In this document: positions 50,301-55,396 of the stretch, piece after piece | Position numbering within the stretch: position 1 is the stretch's first letter | How the letters are laid out: each line of letters opens with the position of its first letter | Assembly (NCBI GenBank): GCA_030248225.1 | Contig: JASANE010011530.1 | Location: 36,885 to 100,884 of the forward strand | DNA from: Trileptium ribeirensis | Taxonomy: Eukaryota; Nematoda; Enoplea; Enoplida; Thoracostomopsidae | Reading direction: 5' to 3' | DNA: 64,000 bases | The notes under the pieces: model-generated | Seen by the model: only the letters and a program-made list of their open reading frames with translations | The model's database searches: none | Told to the model about the DNA's origin: nothing | Program-made: the position numbers and the translations under genes

Positions 50301-52945
50301 AAAAAATGTATGTTTGAGCCACGACATCTGGTTGAGCAAAAAAAGTTGAAATTTTGAAGCAAAATATTTTACTCAAAAATAATGTTCGGGCATAATTTTT
50401 TGTGCTCCAAGAACCGGAATACTATTTTTGGTGGAACCAGAATTCCGGCTACTTCTACTTCCTCATATTTCGGAATATATGTTTATTTGCACGTAATACA
50501 TTTACTTCAAAATCACGGCGACAAAAATTTTGCGATTTTTAACGTTTGTAAGATTTTGACGAATAGGCGTCTCACATGAAGGAAGGTAAACCTGTATGGC
50601 CTCACGTTGTATATAGCGGACATCTGGAAAGTCCATTCCGAGTCTTAATAAACACATTATTCTCTAAACAACGTGCGCATAAAAAGGTTGTCTCGACTAG
50701 AGGTGAGAAACAGCCAGATTTTCAAGCCGTCTGTGTGCGGGCTCGGCTTTTATCGAAACATGTCCGGTTCGGGGTTCTTTTCCATTATCCCCCAGCCCGC
50801 GTTTGCCCAAAAATGGTCAGATCCTGGAAATTTTGGTATTTTTGTGATCCTCGAGACCTCCCCTGATCATTTCAACCAAAAAGTAGAATTTCTAAAATTC
50901 TAGGTTTTTTCGGGTCCCTTGGGAACCCAAAAAATTTTTTCTTAAAAATTGGATTTTACCCACTATTCGACGCGGCTTAACTGAATCCAGTTACCGGATC
51001 CTAAGTTATAACCAAAACTATCGGAGGCTGAGAGGCTCATCAATTGAACAGTATTTGAACATAGGATGGTTTTATCGGATCCCGTTGAAAATAACACCAT
51101 TACACTCAGCTCGTCAAGCCGCGTCGAATGGTAGGTAAAAATCAATTTTTTAAGAAATTTTTTTTGGGTTCTCCAGGGGGACCCTTGGGACCCGAAAAAT
51201 AGAAAATTTTGAAAATTCTGTTTTTGGTTGTAATGATCTCGAGGATCACAAACATACTAAAATTTCCAGAATCTGACCATTTTTAGGCAAACGCAAGCTG
51301 GGGAGGGGGATAATGGAAAAGAACCCGGTTCGGTTCCTAATGGCTCCTAATACGAAAAAAGATTGCGATACCTTAATGATAGCGACAACGCATAATATAT
51401 AAATTCAAACTGATATAAGGACCATGTATGTATCTAAGCCCTCCAAATTGGGGGGAGTGGGGGTCCTGGCAGTTTTTGGTTCCCCTGGTTCAGAACAGGT
51501 GCCCGCAGTTCATGCCCACTGGCAAAATTTTGGGCTCCCCCCCCGGTCACCGCCTCTTCGAAAGTTTTTTGTTTCCAATCGGCCCAAAGTACATAAAATT
51601 TGATCAAAGTATGTACTAAAATTCAGTTCTGAAGCCAAAAATTTGGAAAATTAGGTCAAAATTTGCTTCAAAATAGCTTTTTGTCCCCATCAAAAGCATT
51701 TTGAGTGTTTCTGAGACGATTTTTAACAGTTTTTCTCTTAGTAAAATCGGGCGCCCCCTCCGGTTCGAAACCAGGGGGGCCCTGTCAAAATTTTCAGCGA
51801 ATGGAGATCTCAGTGTAGATATAGTTGCTTTTACAGCTTTGAAGATACAAGCCAAAATAATCCCAGCTGATCCTTCTACTGTACTATTAAACTTTAGACG
51901 TTATTATTGTTTGTTCCTTTAGAAAGCGTTTAGAAAGATCCGACCACAAATGTTTTCAGATATATATAGCAGATTCGGCTCAGACAGGGCTTGCGCTGTT
52001 ATCCTCTGACATGATATATGAAAAGTCGAGCTTAGGCTCTGCTCTATCTGTGACCGTACAAGCAAGCTGAGCCTAGCGTATCTGGAAGAACTGGGTCGTT
52101 TTTTGAAAGCTTTATTTCGGAAACAACAATCATGATTATAACAACTAAATATTCACTCTAATTACGCACACAGTAAAATGTAGCACAATAAACGAAAAGC
52201 CGCCTACCAACCAGCAAATCTTCAAACGGTTATCTATATACCGTGCTGTACGCTAAAATCTAACTCCCCAAGATGGATAGAAATCACCATTGCTAAACTG
52301 TAACTAAGTCACTACAAAATAACATGTATAAACTCTAGCGATGCTGCACATATCTAGTGGGCACAAGTGCCTGCTAAATGCTTTCTGTATCACGTTGCTG
52401 GAATCAATGACCCGTGCCAAACTTGCAACAAGCGGATGAGCGGTACAACTCCAGCCCACCATAGACGTCCCTACCTGCTCGACAACGCTGGGCTTTCTAC
52501 CCGCTGCCCCTAATCGACCACCACCACTGCTCCAGTCCACACCAGACCGGCCGGTACCTCTACCGTCGCTAGCTGCATGACTTTGACCAGCTTTGCCGAA
52601 CCGAACTACGGTCGTCGTGGTCATACGATTTTGTTGCTCGTCGTCCGTGCAACTACTGCCGTACATCTGAGTTAAATGGGTTTCCGGCGTTATTTCGATT
52701 GTTGTTGCGCTTGAACCACAGCCCTCGCCGCAGCCCGCTGTTGCCTCGAATGGATGCTGCTTTGATGATGCTCCAGGGCCGGTATTACTTTCGGCCGACA
52801 CGACGGCACGTCCGCGTCTGGATCGCCTTGTTGAAAACGAACGGAAGAGTGACATCGAAAACGTGCGTTTATGTTGATGATGACGGTCATCGGCTGGCCA
52901 TAAGCTATCGGGCCGAGACAACTGTGTCGACGTGCTGGACGCCAT
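4968..52945 (-). CDS. kcc: KCC potassium-chloride cotransporter gene (19 exons, C-terminus missing)
   Basis: This entry is the whole gene, joined from the 19 exon entries below. KCCs are plasma-membrane SLC12 carriers that move K+ and Cl- together, usually outward, and so set cell volume and neuronal chloride. Exon phases agree at all 18 junctions and give 1133 codons plus 2 nt. The order is: Ser/Arg-rich cytoplasmic N-terminus (1-157), TM1-TM12 with a large cysteine-rich glycosylated loop between TM5 and TM6 (as in KCC, not NKCC), then a long cytoplasmic C-domain from about residue 690. The Tyr of TM3 (MYLTGG) and the Pro/Thr and GIM of TM6 (PSVTGIM), known ion-site positions in KCCs, are present. 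The conserved end of the family (about 100 residues finishing ITIYS) is not found, so the gene should continue left of the window. The family is certain; the paralogue is not assigned. Confidence 0.93.
5336..7831. other. KCC intron between exons 18 and 19
   Basis: No exon seen. It includes AT-rich simple sequence (5920-5985), an imperfect 70-bp direct repeat near 6390-6580, a second direct repeat (about 6600-6700 versus 6970-7080, sharing CAGGTCGTCTC and TTTTTGAATTTC) and a hairpin at 6899-6974. Confidence 0.5.
6899..6974. repeat. Inverted repeat with about 20-bp arms
   Basis: AAACTGACTAGCTTTAAAAA is followed after about 25 bp by TTTTTAAAGC, AAAGCTAGTCAGTCAGTTT, giving a hairpin with small bulges. 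No TA or longer duplication is obvious at its edges. Confidence 0.55.
7832..8054. mobile_element. TA-flanked MITE, 223 bp, CGAT-rich interior
   Basis: Ends CAGTCACGGCCAGAAAATAA and CATTTATTTCTGGCCGCGCC TG, TA on both sides. The interior is made of repeated TTTCGATTAAACGAAA and ATCGATCGATTTCG words. It belongs with the copy at 45612-45876. It lies 76 bp past the donor side of exon 18. Confidence 0.75.
8131..8202 (-). CDS. kcc: KCC exon 18, probable short exon
   Basis: A 72-bp stretch, phase 0 at both ends, 62 bp downstream of exon 17: [24 protein letters not shown]. The acceptor is gattttgtag and the donor gtatcgtt. It falls where KCCs have a variable linker, so homology does not prove it. 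The in-frame length and splice sites support it. It may be alternatively used, since exon 17 and exon 19 are both phase 0 here and could join without it. Confidence 0.6.
8265..8504 (-). CDS. kcc: KCC exon 17: C-terminal domain
   Basis: Residues 908-987, phase 0 at both ends: [95 protein letters not shown] and ISAYTYERTLMM are KCC signatures. The acceptor ends tcaag and the donor is gtaagtct. This is the last block that aligns easily with other KCCs inside the window. Confidence 0.94.
8706..8808. repeat. Imperfect inverted repeat in intron 16
   Basis: Arms around AAACCCGCAAATGCGCGTG and AGCGCATTTGCGTGCGTGTT face each other across about 50 bp. It may be an old MITE; no clear duplication. Confidence 0.4.
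9062..9228 (-). CDS. kcc: KCC exon 16: C-terminal domain
   Basis: Residues 852-907: [56 protein letters not shown]. The [21 protein letters not shown] block is among the most conserved in the family. The acceptor is attatttag. The donor gttcgtac is unusual, but the next exon continues exactly as expected (VWRHC). Confidence 0.94.
9573..9690. mobile_element. TA-flanked MITE, 118 bp
   Basis: Ends AAGTCACGGACAGAAATAAG and CTTATTTTTATCCATAACTG, TA on both sides, with interior repeats of GTTCGTTTGTGTTTACG type. A diverged member of the TA-MITE group. Confidence 0.7.
9691..11032. other. KCC intron 15, no exon seen
   Basis: Several short open frames occur on both strands but none has splice sites plus a recognisable peptide. 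Confidence 0.4.
11033..11098. ncRNA. Near-perfect 66-nt hairpin, microRNA-precursor-like
   Basis: The arm TTTTTAAAACCATTCTACTG CAT pairs with ATGCAGTAGAATGGGTTTTA AAAA with one bulged base, around a 19-nt loop. The size and shape resemble an animal pre-microRNA. It could equally be a tiny MITE remnant. Expression is unknown. Confidence 0.3.
11103..11190. mobile_element. Partial TA-MITE remnant
   Basis: TTAGTGAACG, ACAGCTGCGAATTTTTCGCG and ATTTATGTCCAAAACTGTA match the interior and right end of the TA-MITE family. The left end is lost. Confidence 0.5.
11383..11584 (-). CDS. kcc: KCC exon 15: C-terminal domain
   Basis: Residues 785-851 plus 1 nt: [67 protein letters not shown]. The GF..VV and LIQ..GLGG..PNTV..GWP..W pattern is conserved in SLC12 C-domains. 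The acceptor is tatttctag and the donor gtaagctg. Confidence 0.94.
12027..12204 (-). CDS. kcc: KCC exon 14: C-terminal domain
   Basis: Residues 725-784: [60 protein letters not shown]. This matches RPQLLVL.K.D......PRLL.FASQLKAGKGLTIV. The acceptor is tttttttag, the donor gtacaaat, and it ends in phase 0. Confidence 0.94.
12205..13351. other. KCC intron 13
   Basis: No exon. A GC-rich patch at 12875-12985 has a diverged tandem pair (GGTAGC.ATG..T.CTTT.GGCACCGCAC) spaced about 58 bp apart. Confidence 0.45.
13352..13456 (-). CDS. kcc: KCC exon 13: start of C-terminal domain
   Basis: Residues 690-724 plus 2 nt: [65 protein letters not shown] is the standard first block of the KCC cytoplasmic domain. 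The acceptor is gttttcag and the donor gtaagatg. Confidence 0.94.
13846..14932. mobile_element. Non-autonomous hAT element, copy A (1087 bp)
   Basis: Starts CAGGGAGTAACCGGAATTCC and ends GGTTCCGGTTATTCCCTG, so the termini are inverted. It is flanked by a perfect 8-bp duplication CCCATGCC (13838-13845 and 14933-14940). CAGGG ends and an 8-bp duplication are hAT hallmarks. The subterminal regions are packed with CCGGAA/TTCCGG words. No transposase frame. It lies in the KCC intron between exons 12 and 13, inverted relative to copies B and C. Confidence 0.9.
15607..15726 (-). CDS. kcc: KCC exon 12: TM11-TM12
   Basis: Residues 650-689 plus 2 nt: [21 protein letters not shown], then [19 protein letters not shown]. 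This is the hydrophobic pair TM11/TM12 just before the cytoplasmic domain, matching HWTLS.LG...C..LMF..SWYYA and IYKYIEYRG of other KCCs. The acceptor is tttccacag and the donor gtatgttc. Confidence 0.94.
15727..17319. other. KCC intron 11, nothing recognised
   Basis: AT-rich with repeated TTATCAATAAGAT-like words near 15800-15850. No exon or intact element seen. Confidence 0.4.
17320..17467 (-). CDS. kcc: KCC exon 11: TM9-TM10
   Basis: Residues 601-649 plus 2 nt: [48 protein letters not shown]. The FFLMCY.FVN and NWRPRF.YYHW blocks are diagnostic for KCCs. The acceptor is gactttcag and the donor gtaagtta. The Trp of YYHW is split across the next junction. Confidence 0.95.
17468..19426. other. 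KCC intron 10 with GC-rich repeat patch
   Basis: At 17740-17800 and 18010-18115 there are GC-rich segments with repeated CCCCAGGT, GTTCGACCTGGGG words facing each other, probably a decayed element related to the GC-rich repeats elsewhere in the window. The rest is AT-rich without exons. Confidence 0.4.
19427..19552 (-). CDS. kcc: KCC exon 10: TM8-TM9 linker and TM9 start
   Basis: Residues 559-600 plus 1 nt: [58 protein letters not shown] is highly conserved in KCCs. The usual GAPRLL Gly is Ser here. The acceptor is ctcgaag, weaker than most in this gene, and the donor is gtacgtgc. The phase agrees with both neighbours. Confidence 0.92.
19553..20332. other. KCC intron 9, nothing recognised
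   Basis: No exon, intact repeat or RNA gene seen in these 780 bp. Confidence 0.4.
20333..20472 (-). CDS. kcc: KCC exon 9: extracellular stretch and TM8
   Basis: Residues 512-558 plus 1 nt: [20 protein letters not shown], then [20 protein letters not shown] and AALQCLC. This aligns with [32 protein letters not shown] of other KCCs. Two donors are possible 4 nt apart. The consensus gtgagtgc gives LQCLC-S-APRLL with the usual length, so I chose it. The acceptor is attaacag. Confidence 0.92.
20922..21064. mobile_element. TA-flanked MITE, 143 bp
   Basis: Ends CAGTCACGCTCAGAAATAGA and TTTACTTCTGAGCCTGACTG, TA on both sides. Lies in the intron between exons 8 and 9. Confidence 0.8.
21065..22104. 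other. Remainder of KCC intron 8
   Basis: No exon. The stretch 21460-21510 carries TTGCCAGGTTTTCCAAAGGAGG, a fragment of the GC-rich repeat also seen near 24300. Confidence 0.35.
22105..22234 (-). CDS. kcc: KCC exon 8: after TM6 and TM7
   Basis: Residues 469-511 plus 2 nt: [20 protein letters not shown] and TM7 ([20 protein letters not shown]). Joined to exon 7 it restores [16 protein letters not shown], one of the strongest SLC12 signatures. The acceptor is tttttgcag and the donor gttagtg. The intron to exon 7 is 5.2 kb and full of MITEs. Confidence 0.95.
22580..22836. mobile_element. 257-bp MITE with TTA duplication
   Basis: Ends AGGCGTGTTCACACGCTCAA and TTGAGCGTGTGAACACGCCT are perfect inverted repeats, flanked by TTA (22577-22579 and 22837-22839). 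The interior repeats AAATTTTGATCAAAATTTGA and a second TGTTCACACGTTCAAAC. A 3-bp TWA duplication is typical of PIF/Harbinger; the superfamily is inferred from that only. Confidence 0.78.
22840..22964. mobile_element. TA-flanked MITE, 125 bp, inserted at the edge of the TTA MITE
   Basis: Ends CAGTTACGGACAGAAATAAT and TTTATTTCTGTCCGTAACTG. Its left TA is the TA of the neighbouring element's TTA duplication. Confidence 0.85.
22969..23159. mobile_element. TA-flanked MITE, 191 bp, GTTCG-rich type
   Basis: Ends CAGTACCTGCCAGAAAATAG and CATTTCTGGCTAGTACTG, with TA on both sides, directly abutting the previous MITE. The interior (GTTCGATATTCGTTCGTTCG) is shared with the copy at 27845-28029. Confidence 0.75.
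23160..25630. other. KCC intron 7, middle part
   Basis: No exon. 24075-24130 holds a diverged CCGGAA fragment (AACCGGAACACAC, GGAATTCAGGTTCC). 24300-24420 and 24640-24720 hold GC-rich repeat fragments with GGGGCCCCAGGTTGACC-like words. Confidence 0.4.
25631..25760. mobile_element. TA-flanked MITE, 130 bp
   Basis: Ends CAATCACGGACAAAAGCAAG and CTATCTTTGCCCGTGACTG, TA on both sides. Interior GAACGAACACAATT. A diverged family member. Confidence 0.7.
26620..26900. repeat. GC-richer patch with tRNA-like boxes
   Basis: GTGGACAGTGTCTACG followed by CTCGCGGGTTCGTAGTCGAATC resembles tRNA A and B boxes with a 3-bp insertion in the B box. Open frames of about 85-100 codons occur on both strands with no recognisable protein. 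A tRNA-derived SINE fragment is my best guess. Confidence 0.3.
27434..27595 (-). CDS. kcc: KCC exon 7: loop end and TM6
   Basis: Residues 415-468 plus 1 nt. It reads [16 protein letters not shown], then TM6 with [20 protein letters not shown] and MSG. Pro and Thr of PSVTGIM match the K+-site positions of TM6, and GIM matches the chloride-site backbone. The acceptor is tttttttag and the donor gtaagtcg. A TA-flanked MITE starts 58 bp upstream of the acceptor (27654-27796). Confidence 0.95.
27654..27796. mobile_element. TA-flanked MITE, 143 bp
   Basis: Ends CAAGTCACACCCAGAAATAA and TTTATTTCTGAGCGTGAATG, TA on both sides. The interior has GCGAATCGTT and TCGCGAA. It is 58 bp from the acceptor of exon 7. 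Confidence 0.75.
27845..28029. mobile_element. MITE of the GTTCG-rich type, about 185 bp
   Basis: Starts CAGTACTCGTCAGAGATAAC after TA. The right end is decayed (TCATTTCGGGTGAATACTAC). It shares TCGATATTCGTTCGTTCGA with the copy at 22969-23159. Confidence 0.65.
28661..28878 (-). CDS. kcc: KCC exon 6: extracellular loop between TM5 and TM6
   Basis: Residues 342-414 plus 1 nt. The loop has six cysteines ([30 protein letters not shown]) and two N-glycosylation sequons (RNAT, CNSTS), then [12 protein letters not shown]. The AFPGI.SGVF-type motif before the ENL segment is typical of KCCs. The length and cysteines fit the KCC large loop, whereas NKCCs carry their big loop elsewhere. The acceptor is tttttccag and the donor gtgagttt. 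Confidence 0.94.
29308..30375. repeat. Degenerate tandem repeat, about 160-bp units in a larger duplication
   Basis: Anchors GGTTATCTAGA or close variants occur at 29334, 29490, 29835, 29997 and 30158. A second anchor, AACCCGATTTCCAGAATATA, recurs at about 29402, 29727, 29903 and 30055. A longer block (TTCATCAAACACAGTCTG, AACAAAATAACTTAAA, CGAGTTACTAGTA at 29583-29692) returns diverged at 30247-30368, about 665 bp away. It lies in the KCC intron between exons 5 and 6. Confidence 0.7.
31142..31362 (-). CDS. kcc: KCC exon 5: TM4-TM5
   Basis: Residues 269-341 plus 2 nt. It encodes [20 protein letters not shown], then TM4 ([18 protein letters not shown]) and TM5 ([20 protein letters not shown]), then [10 protein letters not shown] at the start of the large extracellular loop. 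The acceptor is ttgttcag and the donor gtatgtatg. NST in the TM3-TM4 loop is a possible N-glycosylation site. A near copy of the donor with its flank lies about 160 bp downstream in the intron (see findings). Confidence 0.94.
31738..31790 (+). other. G-tract capable of quadruplex formation
   Basis: GGGG TTGT, a run of ten G, then TGGTGGTGGGG and GCGACATCGCCCC. Four or more G-runs lie within 30 bp in otherwise AT-rich intron DNA. Confidence 0.5.
31995..32335. repeat. Tandem repeat, 146-bp period, about 2.3 units
   Basis: TTGTTTCTCGTTCCCT recurs at 32011, 32157 and 32303. Units share ATAAGGTCCACC, CATAAAAGATC and CTATCTCGACATACATGATA. It ends about 75 bp before the hAT element. Confidence 0.75.
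32412..35263 (-). mobile_element. Decayed hAT transposon, P52rIPK-like, 2.85 kb
   Basis: Left end CAGTGGCAGATCCAAGGAGG and right end (read inward) CAGGCGCGGATCCAGGATTT are imperfect inverted repeats of the CAG..GCGGATCCAGG type. They are flanked by TTTATTAT and TTTACGAT, an 8-bp duplication with two changes. It encloses a broken transposase with a hAT dimerisation domain. It sits in the KCC intron, 82 bp from exon 4. Confidence 0.82.
32720..34911 (-). pseudogene. Broken hAT transposase (TTF finger, DUF4371, hAT dimerisation)
   Basis: Transposase of the group related to the 52-kDa repressor of PKR inhibitor and ZMYM1-like proteins. From N to C: a Ser/Pro-rich start (34911-34636); a TTF-type block ([15 protein letters not shown], with finger cysteines lost) at 34639-34346; the start of DUF4371 ([20 protein letters not shown]) at 34475-34119; its core ([30 protein letters not shown]) around 34110-33600; then [11 protein letters not shown] (33588-32953) and the C-terminal dimerisation block ([20 protein letters not shown]) to 32720. 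Frame changes and stops separate these parts, so it is not functional. Confidence 0.85.
35346..35476 (-). CDS. kcc: KCC exon 4: TM3
   Basis: Residues 225-268, reading [20 protein letters not shown] and on to [13 protein letters not shown]. The Tyr in MYLTGG corresponds to the TM3 tyrosine that contacts K+ in KCC structures. The acceptor is tatttcag and the donor gttagatt, a weak match to consensus. A hAT-type element ends 82 bp on the donor side (35263) and another begins 39 bp on the acceptor side (35516), so very little original intron remains around this exon. It ends in phase 0. Confidence 0.95.
35516..36701. mobile_element. Non-autonomous hAT element, copy B (1186 bp)
   Basis: Starts CAGGGAATAACCGGAACCG and ends CGGAATTCCGGTTACTCCCT G, flanked by a perfect 8-bp duplication ATACATAC (35508-35515, 36702-36709). 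Its interior matches copies A, C and D. The element begins 39 bp upstream of the acceptor of KCC exon 4, so it probably supplies or displaces the branch-point region. Confidence 0.92.
36870..36961. mobile_element. TA-MITE right-end fragment
   Basis: GTTTTATTTCTGAACGTGACTG followed by TA, with TTTTTGCGAATTTTTCG inside. The left end is not recognisable. Confidence 0.5.
37130..37510. repeat. GC-richer patches, unassigned
   Basis: Segments such as GGGGGTCCCCATG and CCCCCATTCCCCCCACTG flank an AT-rich middle and may be ends of a decayed element. There is no clear inverted repeat. Confidence 0.3.
37511..39441. other. KCC intron 3, AT-rich part
   Basis: No exon. A short CCAGGTTCCGGTTCCGGCAAA fragment near 38190 is a stub of the CCGGAA hAT family. 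Confidence 0.4.
39442..41028. mobile_element. Longer relative of the CCGGAA hAT family, copy E (1.59 kb)
   Basis: Left end CAGGGAATACCCGGGATCCG and right end GGAACCGGAATTCTGGTTAC TCCTTG match the family. Left interior (TAATGTATTATTG, AACTTTGAAAAGACT) and right interior (CACGGCAATTTG, TTTCTTTTGTTTGGTTG) match as well. The middle, about 500 bp longer than in other copies, carries the TGTTCGCGAACA array. The 8-bp flanks (ATTATATA / GTATTATG) no longer agree. Confidence 0.7.
39608..40640. repeat. Array of TGTTCGCGAACA palindromes
   Basis: Perfect or near-perfect 12-bp palindromes at 39608, 39727, 40027 (TGTTTGCGAACA), 40114, 40157, 40289 and 40323, plus TGTTCGAACA at 39947 and TGTTCGCTAACA at 40629. 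Spacing is irregular and the DNA between is not repeated, so this is not a simple tandem array. It looks like a cluster of binding sites for a dimeric protein. Confidence 0.7.
41029..45611. other. KCC intron 3, right half
   Basis: No exon. It includes partial TA-MITE ends at about 42863-42960 (AGTTACAGACAGAAAT) and 44550-44632 (TTATTTCTGTCCGTAACT), GC-richer patches at 43310-43430 and 44015-44090 with ACCCACTATCAGTGGGTATACCC-like inverted words, and a repeated block (TTTGCAGATATGTACA region near 43170 and its inverse near 44320). Confidence 0.4.
45612..45876. mobile_element. TA-flanked MITE, 265 bp, CGAT-rich interior
   Basis: Ends CTGTCGCGGCCAGAAATAAG and CTTATTTCTGGCCATGACTG, TA on both sides. 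The interior repeats GATCGAAGTTTCGTTTAATC. It pairs with the copy at 7832-8054. Confidence 0.78.
45877..46644. other. End of KCC intron 3
   Basis: 46230-46400 is GC-richer (ACCCACCCACCGCCAGCGG) and may be a repeat fragment. No exon recognised. Confidence 0.35.
46645..46699 (-). CDS. kcc: KCC exon 3: TM2 end
   Basis: A 55-bp exon encoding [18 protein letters not shown] plus one base, residues 207-224. The acceptor is cattttcag and the donor gtaagtcg. The [11 protein letters not shown] block is near-identical across KCCs. The single leftover A combines with GT of exon 4 to give Ser (VVE-S-GGAYF). The exon is too short to show as an ORF, but the match and both splice sites make it secure. Confidence 0.93.
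46826..46965. mobile_element. TA-MITE, about 140 bp
   Basis: Starts CAGTTATGGACGGAAATAAA after TA and ends TTTTTTCTGTCCGTAACTC. The right TA is lost. Interior TCGAATCGTTCACG. In the intron between exons 2 and 3. Confidence 0.7.
47649..47795 (-). CDS. kcc: KCC exon 2: TM1 and start of TM2
   Basis: Residues 158-206, 49 codons, phase 0 at both ends, acceptor ttttcag, donor gtaagttt. It reads [20 protein letters not shown] and then the TM1/TM2 hydrophobic segments ending CCLC. In human KCCs the equivalent is GTLMGVYLPC.QNIFGVILF. The unwound part of TM1 (HIFGII) lines up with the NIFGVI segment that lines the K+ and Cl- sites. The Asn is His here, as I recall for nematode KCCs. The 3.8-kb run to exon 1 holds repeats but no recognisable exon. 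Confidence 0.95.
47796..48254. other. KCC intron 1, right next to exon 2
   Basis: No exon matched. A plus-strand acceptor-like site (GTTGTTACAG, 48103-48112) precedes a short open frame, but its peptide is not recognisable. Confidence 0.35.
48255..49417. mobile_element. Non-autonomous hAT element, copy C (1163 bp)
   Basis: Starts CAGGGAATAACCGGAACCGG and ends GGAATTCCGGTTACTCCCTG, flanked by a perfect 8-bp duplication AATTGTGT (48247-48254, 49418-49425). It is colinear with copy B throughout. Confidence 0.93.
50771..51326. mobile_element. Foldback element, second member (about 556 bp)
   Basis: GGGGTTCTTTTCCATTATCC at the left and GGATAATGGAAAAGAACCC at the right are inverted. The arms continue inward through GTTTGCCCAAAAATGGTCAG and CTCGAGGATCACAA. 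CGGTTC flanks both sides, consistent with a 6-bp duplication. The ends resemble the element at 57250-58019. Confidence 0.7.
51439..51809. repeat. GC-rich interspersed repeat, copy 1
   Basis: CCTCCAAATTGGGGGGAGTG ... GGTTCCCCTGGTTCAGAACA ... AATTTTCAGCGAATGGAGA. It is colinear with 55397-55779. The ends CTCCA/TGGAG are weakly inverted. Confidence 0.7.
52475..52945 (-). CDS. kcc: KCC exon 1, cytoplasmic N-terminus (probable)
   Basis: This 157-codon open stretch starts at ATG 52945-52943 ([13 protein letters not shown]) and ends at a good donor, CAG|gtaggg, in phase 0. The next exon starts in phase 0, so the join is in frame. The peptide is Ser/Gly/Thr-rich with a basic patch (STRRSRRGR) and has no membrane segment, as expected for a KCC N-terminus of about 160 residues before TM1. 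The base composition is clearly more GC-rich than the flanking DNA. It lacks the conserved LYEEE-type motif of many KCC N-termini, so it could be an alternative first exon or belong to another transcript. A CAG lies 5 nt before the ATG and could be a splice or trans-splice acceptor. Confidence 0.55.
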
Positions 52946-53383
52946 AAGCCCTGATGCTTCGTACGTATGTATCGATTTTAGTCCCACAATATTCCAATTG
53001 AAAGAAAGTTACAGCTTTCAATTTCCCTATTAAGTTTTTTCTTTAATTATATATTATATATACCCCGCAGATTCCGAATAACCCAACAAATAATAAATAT
53101 ATACTCATACGTATAAATAATACCGTTAGGAAAATATACTTTAAGCCAATATAAATATATATTGATATCAACTAATAGTTTTAGCAAAGAACTCAACAAA
53201 TTTTGGATTAAGTAGCAGAAAAAAATAATACTGAAAGCTCATCAGAAAGGAATATTACAGACAAAACAATACAAGAACATCGGAGTGGAAAACGTAGCAT
53301 GACAACGTTAGGGAGAAAACGACAAATCCATAGGAATTTATTGCCGAAAATCGCCAAGAAATGCTTCATTAAGTCATACGTAC

Positions 53384-53459
53384 CAATCTCCGTCTTGCCA
53401 TTCTTGGTAATTCGATCCAAAGAAAGGGTCTACTGCTGGAGCAAGCAATAATCCTGGCC
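53384..53459 (-). other. Candidate upstream exon (unassigned)
   Basis: A 76-bp stretch between a good acceptor (gttatttgcag) and a good donor (gtacgtatg). In one frame it reads PGLLLAPAVDPFFGSNYQEW, QDGD without a stop. That frame does not join the MASST frame of exon 1 through the nearby CAG at 52951, so it could be 5' untranslated, an alternative N-terminal exon, or an exon of another gene. I do not recognise the peptide. Confidence 0.35.
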
Positions 53460-55396
53460 CTGCAAATAACGTTGAGTCACAAACTGTCAAGAGGGCACAA
53501 CGGGAAGGGAAGACTATATAAAAATTGTCAGTTCTCTACACTTTTATGCTAAATCCTCAACAGCATCAGTCCCCAGCTTTCAGGCATGAATAATCTTTGC
53601 ATTGATGTCGGTGACTACCTTTTTAAGTCGTTAGACGAATTCTTAGGTTCAGAAAATTGGGGATTAACCAACAGCTTTCAACATTGGCCACCAAAAAACT
53701 AAAACAATTCCTGGTTGGTCCTCTTTAACACGGTCTCACTCAAGATGGACTTGTACCAACTACTACAACTTGTACGAAGCATAGCCACGTTTCTGGTCTA
53801 AAATTATATCTTTTGCACGTTTCGTGATGCAAGCAATATATACAAATCCAAAACAATTTGTATGTATTCCATTGTATGTGTGTGCCACAAATTGCTCGCG
53901 CAATATATAGATTCTACTGAAATATGGCATATATGGGTCTCAGCAATTAATATAGCTATCCTACCTGCAACACTTGCCTTGTACATAGAGATATGTGGGC
54001 CTACAACAGGCCTGAAATTTGGAGCAAAATGGATGGTCAAAACATGTGATTTCTTAATTCCTGTTTGCGCATTTTCAAACAGTTACCTCTGCATCGTTAG
54101 CAGGCTATCATAAATATTTCTGACGTTTTCAACAACCTGCGTACCAATATTTAGTTTAACTTTTTATTTAAATATGTATTTGGTGTTTTTGGCGAAGACA
54201 TTTATCTTATTGAGACTTCTGCGGGCGAATTTAAAACTGCTGCCCTCAAAAGGAGCAACTGGCTATTTGTGTAACTAGTACTAGAGAAAGTTCGTGAAAA
54301 AATAGTACGAAGCTATGACTCGCGGTGATAGCCATGTACTTTGTATTATCCGACGATATGATTGTTTTTGGCTTACCTCATGCCAACAATGACGTCCTAA
54401 GGATGCCCCAGCCTTTAATATTCACCGGAGATATCGGGTACATCTCCAAGGTATGCACCAACTATTTGGTCTCCGGTAACCAATAAGGTGGGAGGAGAAA
54501 AATTATTCCTAAGCGATTTCAGCTCTAATGTTATTAACGACCAAATACCCAGTACTCTTGAAAATAGCTTGATAATTACAGACGATAATCTCACAGAACG
54601 CTGCGGTACACTCTGATATCCTAGAAGAGTGGGCGTATTTAGTGGGAAACCGACCACATAATCACGGTTAAGGCAAAGAACATAGATATGAATGAGTTTC
54701 CTACTTCTCTACAAATATTTTCCTCCCACTAGTATTATACATGTAGCTATTTTTTAAAAAAAATTAAGTCTATATATAATTGTTGAGCGGCGAAATTTCT
54801 GCATGATGTGCAAAAGTTACCGCTTCAGGAATATACAGTTTATGAATCAATCAATTATAGCATCAAGTTATTTATTGCTAGATTTCCCGGATTGACAGTC
54901 AAGGTTCATGGCTAAAATGTATCAGCTCATAGGGTCAGTTGTCAACCCGTACAGAGGCTATACCGTTTAACCCTCCCGATAACCTTTTTGCACCGGCCCC
55001 AAGCCGTCACCGTCACGTATTACAAATGAGAACATATCAGAAAATTTGATCAGATCACCAACGCATGTATTGCTAGAAAAAGGAACTTCTTTTGTGAAAT
55101 ATAATTTGTATATATACAAGGTCCCTGGAGGAGACGTCTAATAGCAATTATTTTGCTATAGTTGACAGTTTGAACAAAACTGTCTTTTACGACGCAGAGA
55201 GATCGTGTTTTTCAGGGTTTATACCACGGATGATTAAGATAAAACTATTAAATCGACTAGACTATAGCAATTATCGGGTCAACACACCAGAGACCCTGTT
55301 GTGCAATTAGTCCACCGACTGAGTAAGATTCAAAGGTTGCGGTCCGGGCTTCTGGAGTTGGGAGGCGAAACGGGCAGGTGCGACCCTATTAGCTGA
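53460..55396. other. Upstream DNA, nothing recognised
   Basis: Short open frames only. No supported exon, repeat end or RNA gene found. Confidence 0.35.

Noticed and set aside
52304..52474. Continuation of the exon-1 frame to a stop at 52304
   Set aside because: The strong donor at 52474 and the phase match to exon 2 favour splicing; composition becomes less coding-like past the donor.
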